A stretch of 64,000 bases of DNA. Source: Companilactobacillus alimentarius DSM 20249. Its GTDB lineage: Bacteria > Bacillota > Bacilli > Lactobacillales > Lactobacillaceae. The stretch is taken from positions 1,116,001-1,180,000 of the forward strand of contig NZ_CP018867.1 of the NCBI RefSeq assembly GCF_002849895.1. The letters run 5' to 3'. Under the pieces are notes generated by a model. The model saw only the letters and a list, made by a program, of their open reading frames with translations. It searched no databases and was not told the origin of the DNA. The translations under genes and the position numbers were made by a program. Of the stretch, positions 45,995-55,903 are shown in pieces (positions within the stretch are counted from its first letter, which is position 1; every line of letters begins with the position of its first letter).

Positions 45995-46957
45995 TTATTG
46001 CATAGGTTTTTCCCACTCTCGAATAGTACTTACTGCGGTTTGATCACCCAGCCTATCCAATTCTTTGACTTCATTATCATCCAAAGTTACTTGAGATGCT
46101 TGATAGGCGTCCTCAATATGCTTGGCTTTAGTTGCACCGATAATTGGAACAGTACCTTTAGCAATAGCCCACGATGTAGCAATTTGAGCAACATCTAAAT
46201 TTTTAGTTTGGGCAACTTTTCTCATTCCATTAATTAAATCTTCTAACTTATCCAACTTGCCATTATAAACTTGCGCACGTTCACTATTCTCAGGGAAAGG
46301 ATGCTTAGTGTCATACTTGCCTGACAAAGCTCCTTGCTCTAGTACCATATATGAGAAGAATGTAATATCATTTTCGTTACAGTAATCAATAATTCCGGAA
46401 GTTTCAGAAGTTCTATCCAACAAACTTAAATGATTTTGGACAGCAGAAACTTTTAATCCCACGGCATTCAAAATCTCATTAGCACGTTTAATTTCTTTTA
46501 AACTATGATTTGAAACACCAATGTATTTGATTTTGCCACTCTTAGCTAGAGGAATAATCTTCTTAGTCCATTTATCGACATCAGCGGGATTATGAATCCA
46601 ATAAATATCGATATAATCGGTATTCAATCGTTTTACACTACCGGCAAACATATTTTCAACTGGCTTATCCGTCTCATCCGCAATTTGAGGAGTAAATTTC
46701 GTTGACAAGAGAATCTTATCTCGATCAATGTTCTTAACGAATTGTCCTAATATTTCTTCTGAAGCACCCATTCCATAAACAGCTGCAGTGTCCCAAAGAT
46801 TCAAGCCTAATTTCATGGCTGTATCAAAAACCGGTCGAAGATCTTTTTGGGTCAAACTGTTACCAAAGACTTTGTTCGATTGAGATTTATCTTCACCCCA
46901 TGCCCAAGTTCCTAAAGCAACCTTAGGTAAATTCAAATCTTTTTGCATTTTATTCAT
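45995..46957 (-). CDS. Aldo/keto reductase
   Basis: This 320-residue AKR contains LNLWDTAAVYGMGASEEIL (Asp and Tyr of the tetrad), ILLSTKFTP (Lys) and YIDIYWIHNPAD (His), and a C-terminal GTVPIIGATKAKHIED cofactor loop. It is only distantly related to the following AKR, so this is not a recent duplicate. It lies 4 bases after the MerR-type regulator gene and is probably controlled by it. Confidence 0.88.
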   Translation of the reverse strand: MNKMQKDLNLPKVALGTWAWGEDKSQSNKVFGNSLTQKDLRPVFDTAMKLGLNLWDTAAVYGMGASEEILGQFVKNIDRDKILLSTKFTPQIADETDKPVENMFAGSVKRLNTDYIDIYWIHNPADVDKWTKKIIPLAKSGKIKYIGVSNHSLKEIKRANEILNAVGLKVSAVQNHLSLLDRTSETSGIIDYCNENDITFFSYMVLEQGALSGKYDTKHPFPENSERAQVYNGKLDKLEDLINGMRKVAQTKNLDVAQIATSWAIAKGTVPIIGATKAKHIEDAYQASQVTLDDNEVKELDRLGDQTAVSTIREWEKPMQ

Positions 46958-46961
46958 TAAT

Positions 46962-47309
46962 TTAGTTCTCCTTTTTCAATTCATGTCGTAAGTAATCAAT
47001 TCTTTCCAATTGTTTCTCTTGAAAATGAATCTCGTCTAACTTCGACTTTCGTTTTTGACTCAATAAGTCGATTCGCTCCTGTCTTGAATTAGGAATTTCT
47101 AACAACAGACGCATGTATCTTTCAATCTCCTTATTTTTAAAACCAATATCGTGCAAAGCCATGATCGTACTTAGGCGTTCAATATCTTGACTATCATATT
47201 GCCACTCACCCATCACAATTTTCACAACATTGCATAATCCCCAAGATTCATATTCATTCAAAATGCGAATGGGAATACTATATTTCTTGCAAACTTCTTT
47301 TTTATTCAT
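46962..47309 (-). CDS. MerR-family regulator of the oxidoreductase cluster
   Basis: This 115-residue protein has a MerR-like HTH at the N-terminus (KEVCKKYSIPIRILNEYESWGL) and a C-terminal coiled-coil (LLSQKRKSKLDEIHFQEKQLE). Cys5 and Cys24 are the only cysteines, so thiol sensing is possible but unproven. ATG 47309 is chosen with GAGAG upstream. It leads the AKR-AKR-SDR-amidohydrolase-phosphatase series, which it probably regulates. Confidence 0.8.
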   Translation of the reverse strand: MNKKEVCKKYSIPIRILNEYESWGLCNVVKIVMGEWQYDSQDIERLSTIMALHDIGFKNKEIERYMRLLLEIPNSRQERIDLLSQKRKSKLDEIHFQEKQLERIDYLRHELKKEN

Positions 47310-47394
47310 AATTTTTCTCTCAAAAAAAATAGATGCTCCTTTAAGGAACATCCATATTATTACGCCATTTTAATGAAATGTATAATGCTTATTT

Positions 47395-48279
47395 TTAATC
47401 TTTTGAAATGCTCTCAAGGTATTTCTTAGCAAATTCAATAAAAGTAGATACGGTTCGTGATGAAGTCTCATCTGCTTTCCAAGCGAGAACTGAATTATAT
47501 GTTAAAGCTGGTTTCAACGGAACGAAGGTCACATCGTCATACTTTGCTTCCAAGTTTAAACTCAGGGCACTGCCTAGACCACGTTTAACCAAAATAGCTG
47601 AATTATATAGTAAATTATACGTCGAAACAAATTCAATAGATTTAGCATATCTGCCAAACCAGTGATTGATTTCATTTTGCATCTGTTGACTGTGTGACAT
47701 AATTAAAGCTTGATCTTTCAAATCTTTAGCCGTTATATATATTTTTTTAGAAAGCGGTGAATCATTACGAATCAAAATCCCCCAACTCTCCATTTGTGAG
47801 AACCGGGCAAAATCATATTTGGTAGTATCAACTGGCTCAATCATGACACCCATATCTAGCAAACCTTGCTCGATTCCAAAATTTATATCCTTAGCATTGC
47901 CACTTTGAATATTAAATGTTACCAAGGGATATTTCTTATGGAAAGAGACAATAATATCACTCAATTCATTCATCCCGCGAAACTCACCACTACCAATAGA
48001 AATATTACCAGATAGTTCTGTTTTATCTGAAGAGAGTTCATCTTTAATTTTGTCGCTCAATTGTCGCATCTCTTCGGCACGTCTTCTGAGTAACATTCCG
48101 TCTTCAGTCAGAGTAATCTTATGGCTTTGCCTAACAAAAAGTTTTGTTCCCAATTCTTCTTCCAAGTTAGCAATCTGTCGAGAGAGCGTTGGTTGACTGA
48201 TATGCAATAAATTTGCAGCTCTAGTAATATTTTCTTCTCTAGCAATCATTAAGAAATAATTCAAAACACGTAGTTCCAT
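47395..48279 (-). CDS. LysR-family regulator
   Basis: This 294-residue LysR protein has N-terminal HTH ENITRAANLLHISQPTLSRQI with ELGTKLFVRQSHKITLTEDG and an effector domain beginning SGNISIGSGEFRG. It is of the CysL/GltC-like size. It sits just upstream of the MerR gene on the same strand with 85 bases between; it may control the downstream cluster or a distant target. The ribosome binding site is TAGGAGG. Confidence 0.88.
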   Translation of the reverse strand: MELRVLNYFLMIAREENITRAANLLHISQPTLSRQIANLEEELGTKLFVRQSHKITLTEDGMLLRRRAEEMRQLSDKIKDELSSDKTELSGNISIGSGEFRGMNELSDIIVSFHKKYPLVTFNIQSGNAKDINFGIEQGLLDMGVMIEPVDTTKYDFARFSQMESWGILIRNDSPLSKKIYITAKDLKDQALIMSHSQQMQNEINHWFGRYAKSIEFVSTYNLLYNSAILVKRGLGSALSLNLEAKYDDVTFVPLKPALTYNSVLAWKADETSSRTVSTFIEFAKKYLESISKD

Positions 48280-48292
48280 AATTTCCTCCTAA

Positions 48293-48319
48293 TAAAAAAG
48301 ACCACCACTACGGCAGTCT
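48293..48319 (-). terminator. Terminator after the DUF402 gene
   Basis: On the minus strand AGACTGCC and GGTGGTCT pair (two G-U pairs), followed by T6. It lies between the DUF402 gene and the LysR gene. Confidence 0.65.
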
Positions 48320-48335
48320 CTAGGATATAGCAATC

Positions 48336-48869
48336 CTAATGGTGTGACAGTTCCTCATATCTTTGCATCCAAAGATCAACATAGGCCTGTGAAAAAGGGC
48401 CCTTTTTCTTATCGATCCAATCAATTAAAACGTCGACATTATCATGTAAAATTGTATCTATTTCAGGTGGATAATTCCACATTTTACTGTGTGCAGCATA
48501 TTCATTCACATCCAGTAATCTTTTTTCACCATCTGGAAAAACTTTAACATCTAAATCATAATCAATATATTTGATGGCCTCTTTATCTAAAGCGAACGGC
48601 GTTGCCAAATTACAGTAATAAGACACTCCACTATTTCTAATCATAGTAACAATATTGAACCAATATTTTTTATGAAAATAAACTAATGCGGGTTCCCTAG
48701 TTACCCAGCGACGTCCATCAGCTTCAGTGACAAGAGTATTCTCATTACAACCGATAATTTCATTCTCACTTGTCTTTAGCACCATTGTTTCACGCCAAGT
48801 ACGATGTAAATGACCATCATGCTTATAACTCTGGATTGCTACGTAATCCCCTTCTCTAGGAATCTGCAT
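48336..48869 (-). CDS. DUF402 nucleoside tri-/diphosphate phosphatase
   Basis: This 177-residue protein closely matches the Firmicute Ntdp/UPF0374 type: [60 protein letters not shown] with metal-binding acids. The Staphylococcus homolog hydrolyses nucleoside tri- and diphosphates. It is a single gene next to recX, a common arrangement in lactobacilli. Confidence 0.87.
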   Translation of the reverse strand: MQIPREGDYVAIQSYKHDGHLHRTWRETMVLKTSENEIIGCNENTLVTEADGRRWVTREPALVYFHKKYWFNIVTMIRNSGVSYYCNLATPFALDKEAIKYIDYDLDVKVFPDGEKRLLDVNEYAAHSKMWNYPPEIDTILHDNVDVLIDWIDKKKGPFSQAYVDLWMQRYEELSHH

Positions 48870-48948
48870 AACATACCAGCTTTCTAAAAACCTAAAACTT
48901 ATCCAAAAAAAGTATAACAGAGCTGTGAAACGATTAAAAGATAAACAG

Positions 48949-49719
48949 TTAATTGTCTGCGTCTAACACTTTTTTTATTTCATCATAATGGTAACCTTTT
49001 GTCATCAAATAATTGATCAATTTGGCTGGTTTATCGTAGCGGTGTTGCACTTTAGTTATCATATTTCTTAATTTTTCAAGCTCCTCATCTTCATCAACTT
49101 GTAAATCTAATTTTTTTATTGCCTCACTAGTGATTTCACCATCAAATCCCTTTTGATAGAGACTCTGACGAAGTTTAGTCAACATTTGTTGAAAAGAAGC
49201 TCGTTTTTGTTTACGAACTTGTTTTTGAGCAAATTCAATTGCGTTTTCTAATAAAATATCCCGATCAATTCCACTCAATTTATCTTGAATAATATTATTT
49301 GGAACACCCTTTTTGACTAATTTTTGCTCAATAATTTTCGGCCCATTGGCACTCATCCGTAATTGAGTGTTGATAAAACTCTGAGCGTAATTATCGTCGT
49401 CAAGATAATGGAGATCTCGCAAGCGCTGCAACGTTATCTCAACTGCGTCCTTGTGATATTCCTTCTTATATAAATATTCTTTGATTTCTTTTTCCGTCCG
49501 CAATTGATAACTCAAATAATTTACTGCATCGCCATAGGCTTTATTCACATTTTCACGATCTTGAATCTCTTTAACTTGATTATCAGTTAATTCAACATCT
49601 TTCATCAAGCGAAACTCAATCAAAGTATTCTCTGCTACAGGAAAAGCATACTTACCATCAAGATAAATATTGAATCTCCCCTTACGTTTCTGGGCCTGGA
49701 TTTTCGTAATTTTTGCCAA
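48949..49719 (-). CDS. recX: RecX recombination regulator
   Basis: This 256-residue RecX has repeated three-helix modules ([56 protein letters not shown]). RecX binds RecA filaments and limits recombination. Its size and N-terminal extension fit the lactobacillus type. It is divergent from the rRNA methyltransferase gene, and the pair is conserved in the family. Confidence 0.92.
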   Translation of the reverse strand: MAKITKIQAQKRKGRFNIYLDGKYAFPVAENTLIEFRLMKDVELTDNQVKEIQDRENVNKAYGDAVNYLSYQLRTEKEIKEYLYKKEYHKDAVEITLQRLRDLHYLDDDNYAQSFINTQLRMSANGPKIIEQKLVKKGVPNNIIQDKLSGIDRDILLENAIEFAQKQVRKQKRASFQQMLTKLRQSLYQKGFDGEITSEAIKKLDLQVDEDEELEKLRNMITKVQHRYDKPAKLINYLMTKGYHYDEIKKVLDADN

Positions 49720-49785
49720 AATATTATTACCTCACATGTTATACTCAAGTGTAAGTTTATCGCAAAAACAATCAAAGGAAAAATT

Positions 49786-51165
49786 ATGGATACAAATATA
49801 ACTCAAGAATTAAAAGTTGGTGACAAATTTCCACTGACTATCAAACGGATTGGTATCAATGGTGAAGGTATCGGCTTTTTCAAGCATGTCATCGTCTTTG
49901 TGCCCAAGGCTGTCCCCGAAGATGTCATCGTCTGTGAAGTCACAGATGTTCATCCCCGCTTTTTAAATGGTCGTATTCACAAAATCAGACAAGCTAGTCG
50001 CTTCAGAAATCCTGATACACCAGCTTTGGCTAGTAAAGTCGGTGGATTAGAATTCGCCCACATCAAATATGAGGATCAGTTGAAATTTAAAGCTGATATT
50101 CTCCGTGAATCATTGGCTAAGTATAAGCCCTATGCCTATGATAAATATATGATCCGCCCCACTGTTGCTTCTGTTCAACAGGAAAAATATCGCAACAAAG
50201 CTCAATTTCCTATTCAAGAAATCAATGGTGAAATCCGTTGTGGACTTTATAAGACCGGAACTCAGGAATTAGTTGATCTACCAGAGATGCCAACACAAAT
50301 GGATCTTACTATGTCGGCTATCCGTAAAATTGTTCAGATGGTCAAGGATTTAGAAATTCCCGTTTTCAATCCTGAACAAAAGTCGGGAATTCTAAGTATG
50401 ATCGTCATTCGTGAATCAGTCGAATTTAACCAACTACAAGTTACTTTCATTACTCGTTCACCTAAATTTATCAAGGAACATCAATTGATCGAAAGTATTC
50501 AAAAAGAAATTCCCGAAGTCAGTTCTATTTCTCAAAATATCAATAAAGAAGATCAAGGTTCTGTCTGGGGTGATGAAACAAAATTGCTCTGGGGTGAAAA
50601 GTATCTCCAAGAAGACATTAATGGCTATCTTTTTAACCTATCCCCACGTGCCTTTCTTCAATTAAATTCACTTCAAACTGATAAACTATATGACCTCGTC
50701 AACAAAGCTCTTGAACCTAATCAGCGTGATATTTTACTCGATGCCTATTGTGGTGTTGGAACAATTGGCATTACTATGGCAGATACTGTCAAACATATTT
50801 ATGGAATTGAAATTATTCCTGAAGCCATCGAAGATGCTAAACAAAACGCCAAATTGAATAATGTTGAAAATGCCGATTATTACGTCGGTTCCGTTGATAA
50901 AATTTATCCTGAATTATTAAAAGATGACATCAACGTTAATTCAATCGTGGTTGACCCACCAAGAACTGGTTTGGAGGATAGTTTGATCACAACTTTAGTC
51001 CGTAATCCCGTTGAAAAACTAGTTTACGTTTCTTGCAATCCCTCTACATTAGCTAAAGATCTAGTTAGATTGACTGATCGTTATCGAGTTATCTATTTAC
51101 AACCAGTCGACATGTTCCCACAGACACCACATGTTGAAACAATCGTTAAGTTAGTTAAGAGATAA
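49786..51165 (+). CDS. rlmD: 23S rRNA (uracil-C5)-methyltransferase, RlmCD type
   Basis: This 459-residue protein has an N-terminal TRAM domain (about 10-70; FPLTIKRIGINGEGIGFFKH), a methyltransferase domain with DAYCGVGTIGITMA, and the catalytic VDPPRTGLEDS and YVSCNPSTLAKDL with the nucleophile Cys. The Fe-S cluster Cys motif of E. coli RlmD is absent: the place of CGGCxxQH reads VGGLEFAH. Firmicute RlmCD methylates both U747 and U1939; which applies here is not decided. A single-gene unit. Confidence 0.9.
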   Translation: MDTNITQELKVGDKFPLTIKRIGINGEGIGFFKHVIVFVPKAVPEDVIVCEVTDVHPRFLNGRIHKIRQASRFRNPDTPALASKVGGLEFAHIKYEDQLKFKADILRESLAKYKPYAYDKYMIRPTVASVQQEKYRNKAQFPIQEINGEIRCGLYKTGTQELVDLPEMPTQMDLTMSAIRKIVQMVKDLEIPVFNPEQKSGILSMIVIRESVEFNQLQVTFITRSPKFIKEHQLIESIQKEIPEVSSISQNINKEDQGSVWGDETKLLWGEKYLQEDINGYLFNLSPRAFLQLNSLQTDKLYDLVNKALEPNQRDILLDAYCGVGTIGITMADTVKHIYGIEIIPEAIEDAKQNAKLNNVENADYYVGSVDKIYPELLKDDINVNSIVVDPPRTGLEDSLITTLVRNPVEKLVYVSCNPSTLAKDLVRLTDRYRVIYLQPVDMFPQTPHVETIVKLVKR

Positions 51166-51194
51166 GCGTCACTAATAATCAACTTTCAAATATT

Positions 51195-51244
51195 AAGACA
51201 AATGGCTCCAGGTAATTAATACGTTACCTGGAGCCATTTGTCTT
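51195..51244. repeat. Perfect 21-bp inverted repeat between rlmD and scrR
   Basis: AAGACAAATGGCTCCAGGTAA (51195-51215) and its exact reverse complement (51224-51244) surround 8 bases. The place suggests a terminator for both convergent genes, but there is no T-run on either side. Confidence 0.85.
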
Positions 51245-51288
51245 AAATAAAAAATTATATTGTGTTTCACATTTATATCATAAACTTA

Positions 51289-52269
51289 CTAAATAGTCGT
51301 TTCACCAGTAATCAATTTAACTGGCAAAACATAATTATCTTCTAATTGACATTCGTGATCATCAATTCTTTTTAACAATAAATCAATCATCATCGTCACA
51401 ATATCAGCAATAGGTTGCATGATAGTCGTCAATTCAGGATGGTAATTTTGGATAAATCGAGTCCCGTCATATCCAATCAATCTGATATTTTCAGGAATCT
51501 TAATACCTAATTCTCGCGCTTGTTGAATGACCAAGAGCGCCGTTAAATCATCGGTACAAAAGATTCCATCAACGTTTTTTTTCAGCAACATTTCCTTGAT
51601 CTTTAGTCCTTTGATATTAGGAGTTGAACTAAAACGTAATTCCAACAAATCAAATGTTCGATCTCTTTTCGCCAAAGTATCCTTAAATCCTGTCAATCTG
51701 GCATTAGTTGGACTATTCGGACGATTGGCCCCAGTAATGATCTGAAAATGTTCACTACCTGACGCCAATAATGCTTGGGCTGCCAATTGCCCACCGTGAT
51801 AATTATCAGAGCTGACAATCGGAATATTTTCCGATAAATAACGGTCAAAAGAGATTATCGGTAAACCGACTTTTTGATACTCTTCGATACCGAGATTATG
51901 CGACCCAGCAATAATCCCATCAACTCGATTGGCCATCAACATTCTTAAGTAAGCTCGTTCTTTTTCCGAATCGCTGCCAGCATTACAAAGAATCATTCGA
52001 AACCCTTTTTTAAAAAGTTGATCTTCAATTTCTTGAACCATTTGACCAAAGAAAGGATTACTGACGCCTGGCAAAATAACTCCAATCAAATGAGTCTTCT
52101 TCCCTTTCAATGACCGTGCCAAACTATTGGGTTGATAATTCAACTCTTTCATCGCCGCAAAAACCTTTGTTTTCGTTTTTTCAGACAGTGAACCATAATT
52201 GTTAATTACCCGTGAAACAGTTGTAGGAGAAACCCCTGCTAGTTTTGCAATGTCATCTAACGTCGCCAT
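51289..52269 (-). CDS. scrR: LacI-family sucrose operon repressor
   Basis: This 326-residue repressor has an N-terminal LacI HTH (ATLDDIAKLAGVSPTTVSRVINN) with the hinge NYQPNSLARSL and an effector domain (LIGVILPGVSNPFFGQMV, IRLIGYDGTRFIQ). It follows scrB by 11 bases on the same strand. The palindromes at the scrA and scrB promoters have the symmetric CG centre expected of LacI operators, so it probably represses both and itself. Confidence 0.9.
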   Translation of the reverse strand: MATLDDIAKLAGVSPTTVSRVINNYGSLSEKTKTKVFAAMKELNYQPNSLARSLKGKKTHLIGVILPGVSNPFFGQMVQEIEDQLFKKGFRMILCNAGSDSEKERAYLRMLMANRVDGIIAGSHNLGIEEYQKVGLPIISFDRYLSENIPIVSSDNYHGGQLAAQALLASGSEHFQIITGANRPNSPTNARLTGFKDTLAKRDRTFDLLELRFSSTPNIKGLKIKEMLLKKNVDGIFCTDDLTALLVIQQARELGIKIPENIRLIGYDGTRFIQNYHPELTTIMQPIADIVTMMIDLLLKRIDDHECQLEDNYVLPVKLITGETTI

Positions 52270-52280
52270 AATCTACCTCA

Positions 52281-53714
52281 TCAATAAATCTTATCTAATT
52301 GAACCTTTTTTATCGAAACATGTTCTGATTCCACAAAGAAACGTTGACCTTGTGGAAAAATACGACCAGTAATGACCTTTTGTCCACCATTAATGTACAA
52401 TTCAAAAACAGTGTTGTCCAAATACATTTCAAAATCAATTGACTGGTTAATGGCAGTCTCTGCACTCCGCGTCGTTCCAAAGTCGGTCGCAAACTTAATT
52501 CCCATATTGGTTCGATCAACTAATATTTTACCATTAGTTGTATCAAGCATGACCTGCAATTCCTCACCAAGATCAGTCTTGATCGTCAAAGTTCCAATTG
52601 AATCCAACACTCGTCCCGACAGTTTCGCTTGTGGCGTGATTTCTTTTGAGGCAAGTTTTTGCTCAATTAATTGCTCATTTTCAATCACGGGAATTTGATA
52701 GAGCTGATTATTTTTAATCTTTAACTCCTTGATCAGGCTAAAACAGTTGGCCCAGCCCTCATTATCTGATGGATAAGAAGTATCAGGCAGGCCAATCCAA
52801 CTAACCGTTAAAGCACGACCATCTGGTGCGTTGAATCCGTGTGTAGCATAGACATCAAAACCATTATCCAAATTCTCCATCTTACTGGGATTGATAAAAG
52901 TGAAGGTTTCCCAATCAAATCTTTCGCCAATCACATAAGCATTAGGGAAAACATTATCATGTTTCAACACATTATTGTTGACTCCCTGTGGGCAAAAGAT
53001 CAAAACCGGACGATCATCGACAAACAATAAATTAGGACACTCGATCATGTAACCACAATCTTGTTGTGTGAATTTCAACTCCGTCTTATAAGACCAAGGA
53101 CCCGTTACTTGTGCGGCTTGATAAACTAAAATATGCCCAGTATCATCTTTTTTTCGTCCACCGATCAACGCAAAATATTGACCATCGTGTTCAATGATCT
53201 GTGGATCACGAAAATGATCTGTGAAACCAGACTTAGGTTCAGGTATTAAAGGAGTCGAAATTTTCTCAACCTTATTATTCTGATCCATCCAGGCACCGTC
53301 TTGTTTTGGATGTCGAACCCAATTTTTGTCCCTGACATTGCCGGTATACATTAAGAATAATTTATCCCCAACAGGAATAGCAGAGCCTGAATAAGTCCCG
53401 TGACTATCCTGCTTATCGCCCGGCAAAAGTGTTGGTCCATAATCTTGCCAATGAACTAAATCATCTGAAATCAAATGCGACCAATTCTTTAAACCATGTA
53501 CCGCACCATAAGGGTAAGATTGGTAAAATAAGTGCCACTGACCATTAAAATATGAAAAACCATTTGGATCATTTAACAGACCCGTTTTTGGTTGAATATG
53601 ATAGCCCAATCGCCAATGCGATTGCCCTATTTTTTTTCTAATATCTTCAATTTGATTGTTTGACCAAGCTTGATAAGGTCTATATCTCAATTCAGTCGTC
53701 CAATTTGTAATCAT
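52281..53714 (-). CDS. scrB: Sucrose-6-phosphate hydrolase, GH32
   Basis: This 477-residue GH32 enzyme has the N-terminal GYHIQPKTGLLNDPNGFSYF (nucleophile Asp in NDPNG), FRDPQI (transition-state Asp) and the acid/base Glu in MIECPNL, then a C-terminal beta-sandwich with ELYINGGQKVITGRIFP. It splits sucrose-6-phosphate into glucose-6-phosphate and fructose. It is divergent from the PTS gene scrA and upstream of scrR. Confidence 0.93.
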   Translation of the reverse strand: MITNWTTELRYRPYQAWSNNQIEDIRKKIGQSHWRLGYHIQPKTGLLNDPNGFSYFNGQWHLFYQSYPYGAVHGLKNWSHLISDDLVHWQDYGPTLLPGDKQDSHGTYSGSAIPVGDKLFLMYTGNVRDKNWVRHPKQDGAWMDQNNKVEKISTPLIPEPKSGFTDHFRDPQIIEHDGQYFALIGGRKKDDTGHILVYQAAQVTGPWSYKTELKFTQQDCGYMIECPNLLFVDDRPVLIFCPQGVNNNVLKHDNVFPNAYVIGERFDWETFTFINPSKMENLDNGFDVYATHGFNAPDGRALTVSWIGLPDTSYPSDNEGWANCFSLIKELKIKNNQLYQIPVIENEQLIEQKLASKEITPQAKLSGRVLDSIGTLTIKTDLGEELQVMLDTTNGKILVDRTNMGIKFATDFGTTRSAETAINQSIDFEMYLDNTVFELYINGGQKVITGRIFPQGQRFFVESEHVSIKKVQLDKIY

Positions 53715-53746
53715 AATTCCTGCCCATACTTTCTTTAATTGCTTTT

Positions 53747-53786
53747 ATTGTAAGCGCTATTAGTTGCAATTGTCAATCGTATGACA
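53747..53786 (-). promoter_or_regulatory. scrB promoter with cre and ScrR operator
   Basis: On the minus strand TTGACA (53776-53771) and TACAAT (53752-53747) are 18 bases apart. TGTCAATCGTATGACA (53771-53786) is an imperfect LacI-type palindrome over the -35. A cre-like TGTAAGCGCTATTA (53749-53762, one mismatch) covers the -10. Confidence 0.75.
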
Positions 53787-53848
53787 TTTGCATTTATGAT
53801 GTATTCCAATAGCTATTTATAAATAGTATCTAATCATTAATAATATTT

Positions 53849-53908
53849 TTGTCAAACGTTTGACAATTTTAAAAACGCATGTATTATAGAAAGTGTCAAA
53901 GCGCTTAC
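53849..53908 (+). promoter_or_regulatory. scrA promoter with ScrR operator and cre
   Basis: TTGTCAAACGTTTGACAA (53849-53866) is a perfect 18-bp palindrome. The promoter TTGACA (53860-53865), 16 bases, TATTAT (53882-53887) begins inside it. A cre-like TCAAAGCGCTTACA (53895-53908, one mismatch) lies downstream of the transcription start. Confidence 0.82.
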
Positions 53909-53938
53909 ATAGTCTACTCAGGGAGGGAAACAATAATT

Positions 53939-55891
53939 ATGAAACATGCTGAAGTTGCTGAACGTGTTATTAAATACGTTGGTAAAAATAATCTCCAAGC
54001 AGCTGCACACTGTGCAACTAGATTGAGGTTAGTTGTTAAAGATGAATCAAAGATTGATCAAAAGGGTTTGGACAATGATCCAGATGTTAAAGGAACCTTT
54101 GAAACCGATGGTCAATATCAAATTATCATTGGACCTGGAGATGTTGACAAAGTTTATGATGCTCTTATCTCCAAGACCGGATTAAAAGAAGCTACCCCTG
54201 ATGATATTAAAGCTGTAGCTCAAGCCGGTAAGAAGAGAAATCTTTTAATGGACTTCTTAAAAGTTCTTTCTGACATTTTTATTCCTATCATCCCAGCTTT
54301 GGTCGCTGGTGGTTTATTGATGGCTTTGAATAACGTTTTAACAGCTGAAAATCTCTTTATGACTAAATCGGTTGTTGAAGTTTATCCTGGAATCAAGGGC
54401 ATTGCTGAAATGATCAACGCAATGGCCGGAGCTCCGTTCACTTTTCTACCAATCCTATTAGGATTTTCCGCTACAAAACGCTTCGGTGGCAATCCTTATC
54501 TTGGTGCGGCTATGGGTATGGTCATGGTTTTACCTTCATTGGTTAACGGAAATAGTGTAGCTGCTGTCACTGCCGCAGGAAAGATGCCTTATTGGAATAT
54601 CTTTGGACTCCATGTCGCTCAGGCTGGTTATCAAGGACAAGTTTTACCAGTTCTAGCAGTCGCCTTTATTCTTGCAAATTTGGAAAAGTTCTTCCATAAA
54701 CATATCAAGAGTGCATTTGATTTTACTTTTACACCAATGCTTTCAATTATCATTACCGGATTCTTAACCTTTACTATTGTTGGACCAGTACTAAGAGCTG
54801 TCAGTGATGCATTGACTAATGGATTAGTCGGACTTTACAACACTACTGGTGCTGTCGGTATGGGAATCTTTGGACTATTTTATTCAGCTATTGTTATTAC
54901 TGGTTTACATCAAACCTTCCCTGCTATCGAAACTCAATTATTAGCTAATATAGCTAAAACTGGTGGTTCATTCATTTTCCCAGTTGCCTCTATGGCTAAT
55001 ATCGGACAAGGTGCCGCTACTTTAGCAATTTTCTTTGCTACAAAGAGTCAAAAGCAAAAAGCCTTAACATCTTCAGCCGGTATCTCAGCATTACTAGGTA
55101 TTACTGAACCAGCAATTTTCGGTGTTAATTTAAAGATGAAGTTCCCATTTATTTTTGCCGCTATTGCTTCAGGAATAGCCTGCGTCTTCTTAGGTATTTT
55201 CCACGTATTAGCCGTTGCAATGGGACCAGCTTCTGTTATCGGATTCATCTCCATTGCTTCCAAAGCAATCCCCGCTTTCATGCTAAGTGGTTTAATTTCG
55301 TTTGTAATTGCCTTTATCCCAACTTTTATTTACGCTAAAAAAGTTCTTGGCAATAATACCGATCCCGTTGAAAAAGACAATGATGAATCAAATGAGACTA
55401 CTGTTAACGATGAAATTTTGGTTGCCCCAGTTAGTGGTATCAGCGAAAGTCTTCGCAACGTTAATGATAAAGTCTTCTCTGCTGAAATCATGGGTAAAGG
55501 AGCTGCTATTGAACCCAACGCTAATCAAGTTATTGCTCCTTCTGATGGTGTAATCACTGTAACTTACGATAGTAAACACGCTTATGGTATTAAAACAAAC
55601 TCTGGTGCTGAAATTTTGATTCACTTAGGCTTAGATACCGTTAACTTAAATGGTAAATACTTCACAACAAACGTAAAAAAGGGTGATACTGTTCATCAAG
55701 GTGACCTACTTGGTACCTTCGATGTCGAAGCTCTAAAGAAAAATAATTATGATCCAACTGTAATGCTAGTCATCACTAATACTAATGATTACGATAAGGT
55801 AGAGCGTTTGAAGACGACAAATATCAAAGCTGGCGACAAGATTGTTGCTCTAGACCAACCAGCAGATGGACCTGTCGCTGCCACTATTTAG
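53939..55891 (+). CDS. scrA: Sucrose-type PTS transporter, EIIBCA
   Basis: This 650-residue PTS protein of the glucose/sucrose/beta-glucoside superfamily has IIB at the N-terminus with phospho-Cys25 in [15 protein letters not shown] with about ten membrane segments (about 100-470; [33 protein letters not shown]) and a C-terminal IIA with His562 in [12 protein letters not shown]. It imports and phosphorylates sucrose or a related disaccharide. ATG 53939 follows GGAGGG by 11 bases. It is divergent from scrB and co-transcribed with the alpha-galactosidase gene. Confidence 0.9.
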   Translation: MKHAEVAERVIKYVGKNNLQAAAHCATRLRLVVKDESKIDQKGLDNDPDVKGTFETDGQYQIIIGPGDVDKVYDALISKTGLKEATPDDIKAVAQAGKKRNLLMDFLKVLSDIFIPIIPALVAGGLLMALNNVLTAENLFMTKSVVEVYPGIKGIAEMINAMAGAPFTFLPILLGFSATKRFGGNPYLGAAMGMVMVLPSLVNGNSVAAVTAAGKMPYWNIFGLHVAQAGYQGQVLPVLAVAFILANLEKFFHKHIKSAFDFTFTPMLSIIITGFLTFTIVGPVLRAVSDALTNGLVGLYNTTGAVGMGIFGLFYSAIVITGLHQTFPAIETQLLANIAKTGGSFIFPVASMANIGQGAATLAIFFATKSQKQKALTSSAGISALLGITEPAIFGVNLKMKFPFIFAAIASGIACVFLGIFHVLAVAMGPASVIGFISIASKAIPAFMLSGLISFVIAFIPTFIYAKKVLGNNTDPVEKDNDESNETTVNDEILVAPVSGISESLRNVNDKVFSAEIMGKGAAIEPNANQVIAPSDGVITVTYDSKHAYGIKTNSGAEILIHLGLDTVNLNGKYFTTNVKKGDTVHQGDLLGTFDVEALKKNNYDPTVMLVITNTNDYDKVERLKTTNIKAGDKIVALDQPADGPVAATI

Positions 55892-55903
55892 AGGAGGATT
55901 ATC

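Noticed and set aside
52372..52698. Plus-strand 108-codon frame inside scrB
   Set aside because: Antisense to conserved GH32 coding sequence, no domain and no ribosome binding site.
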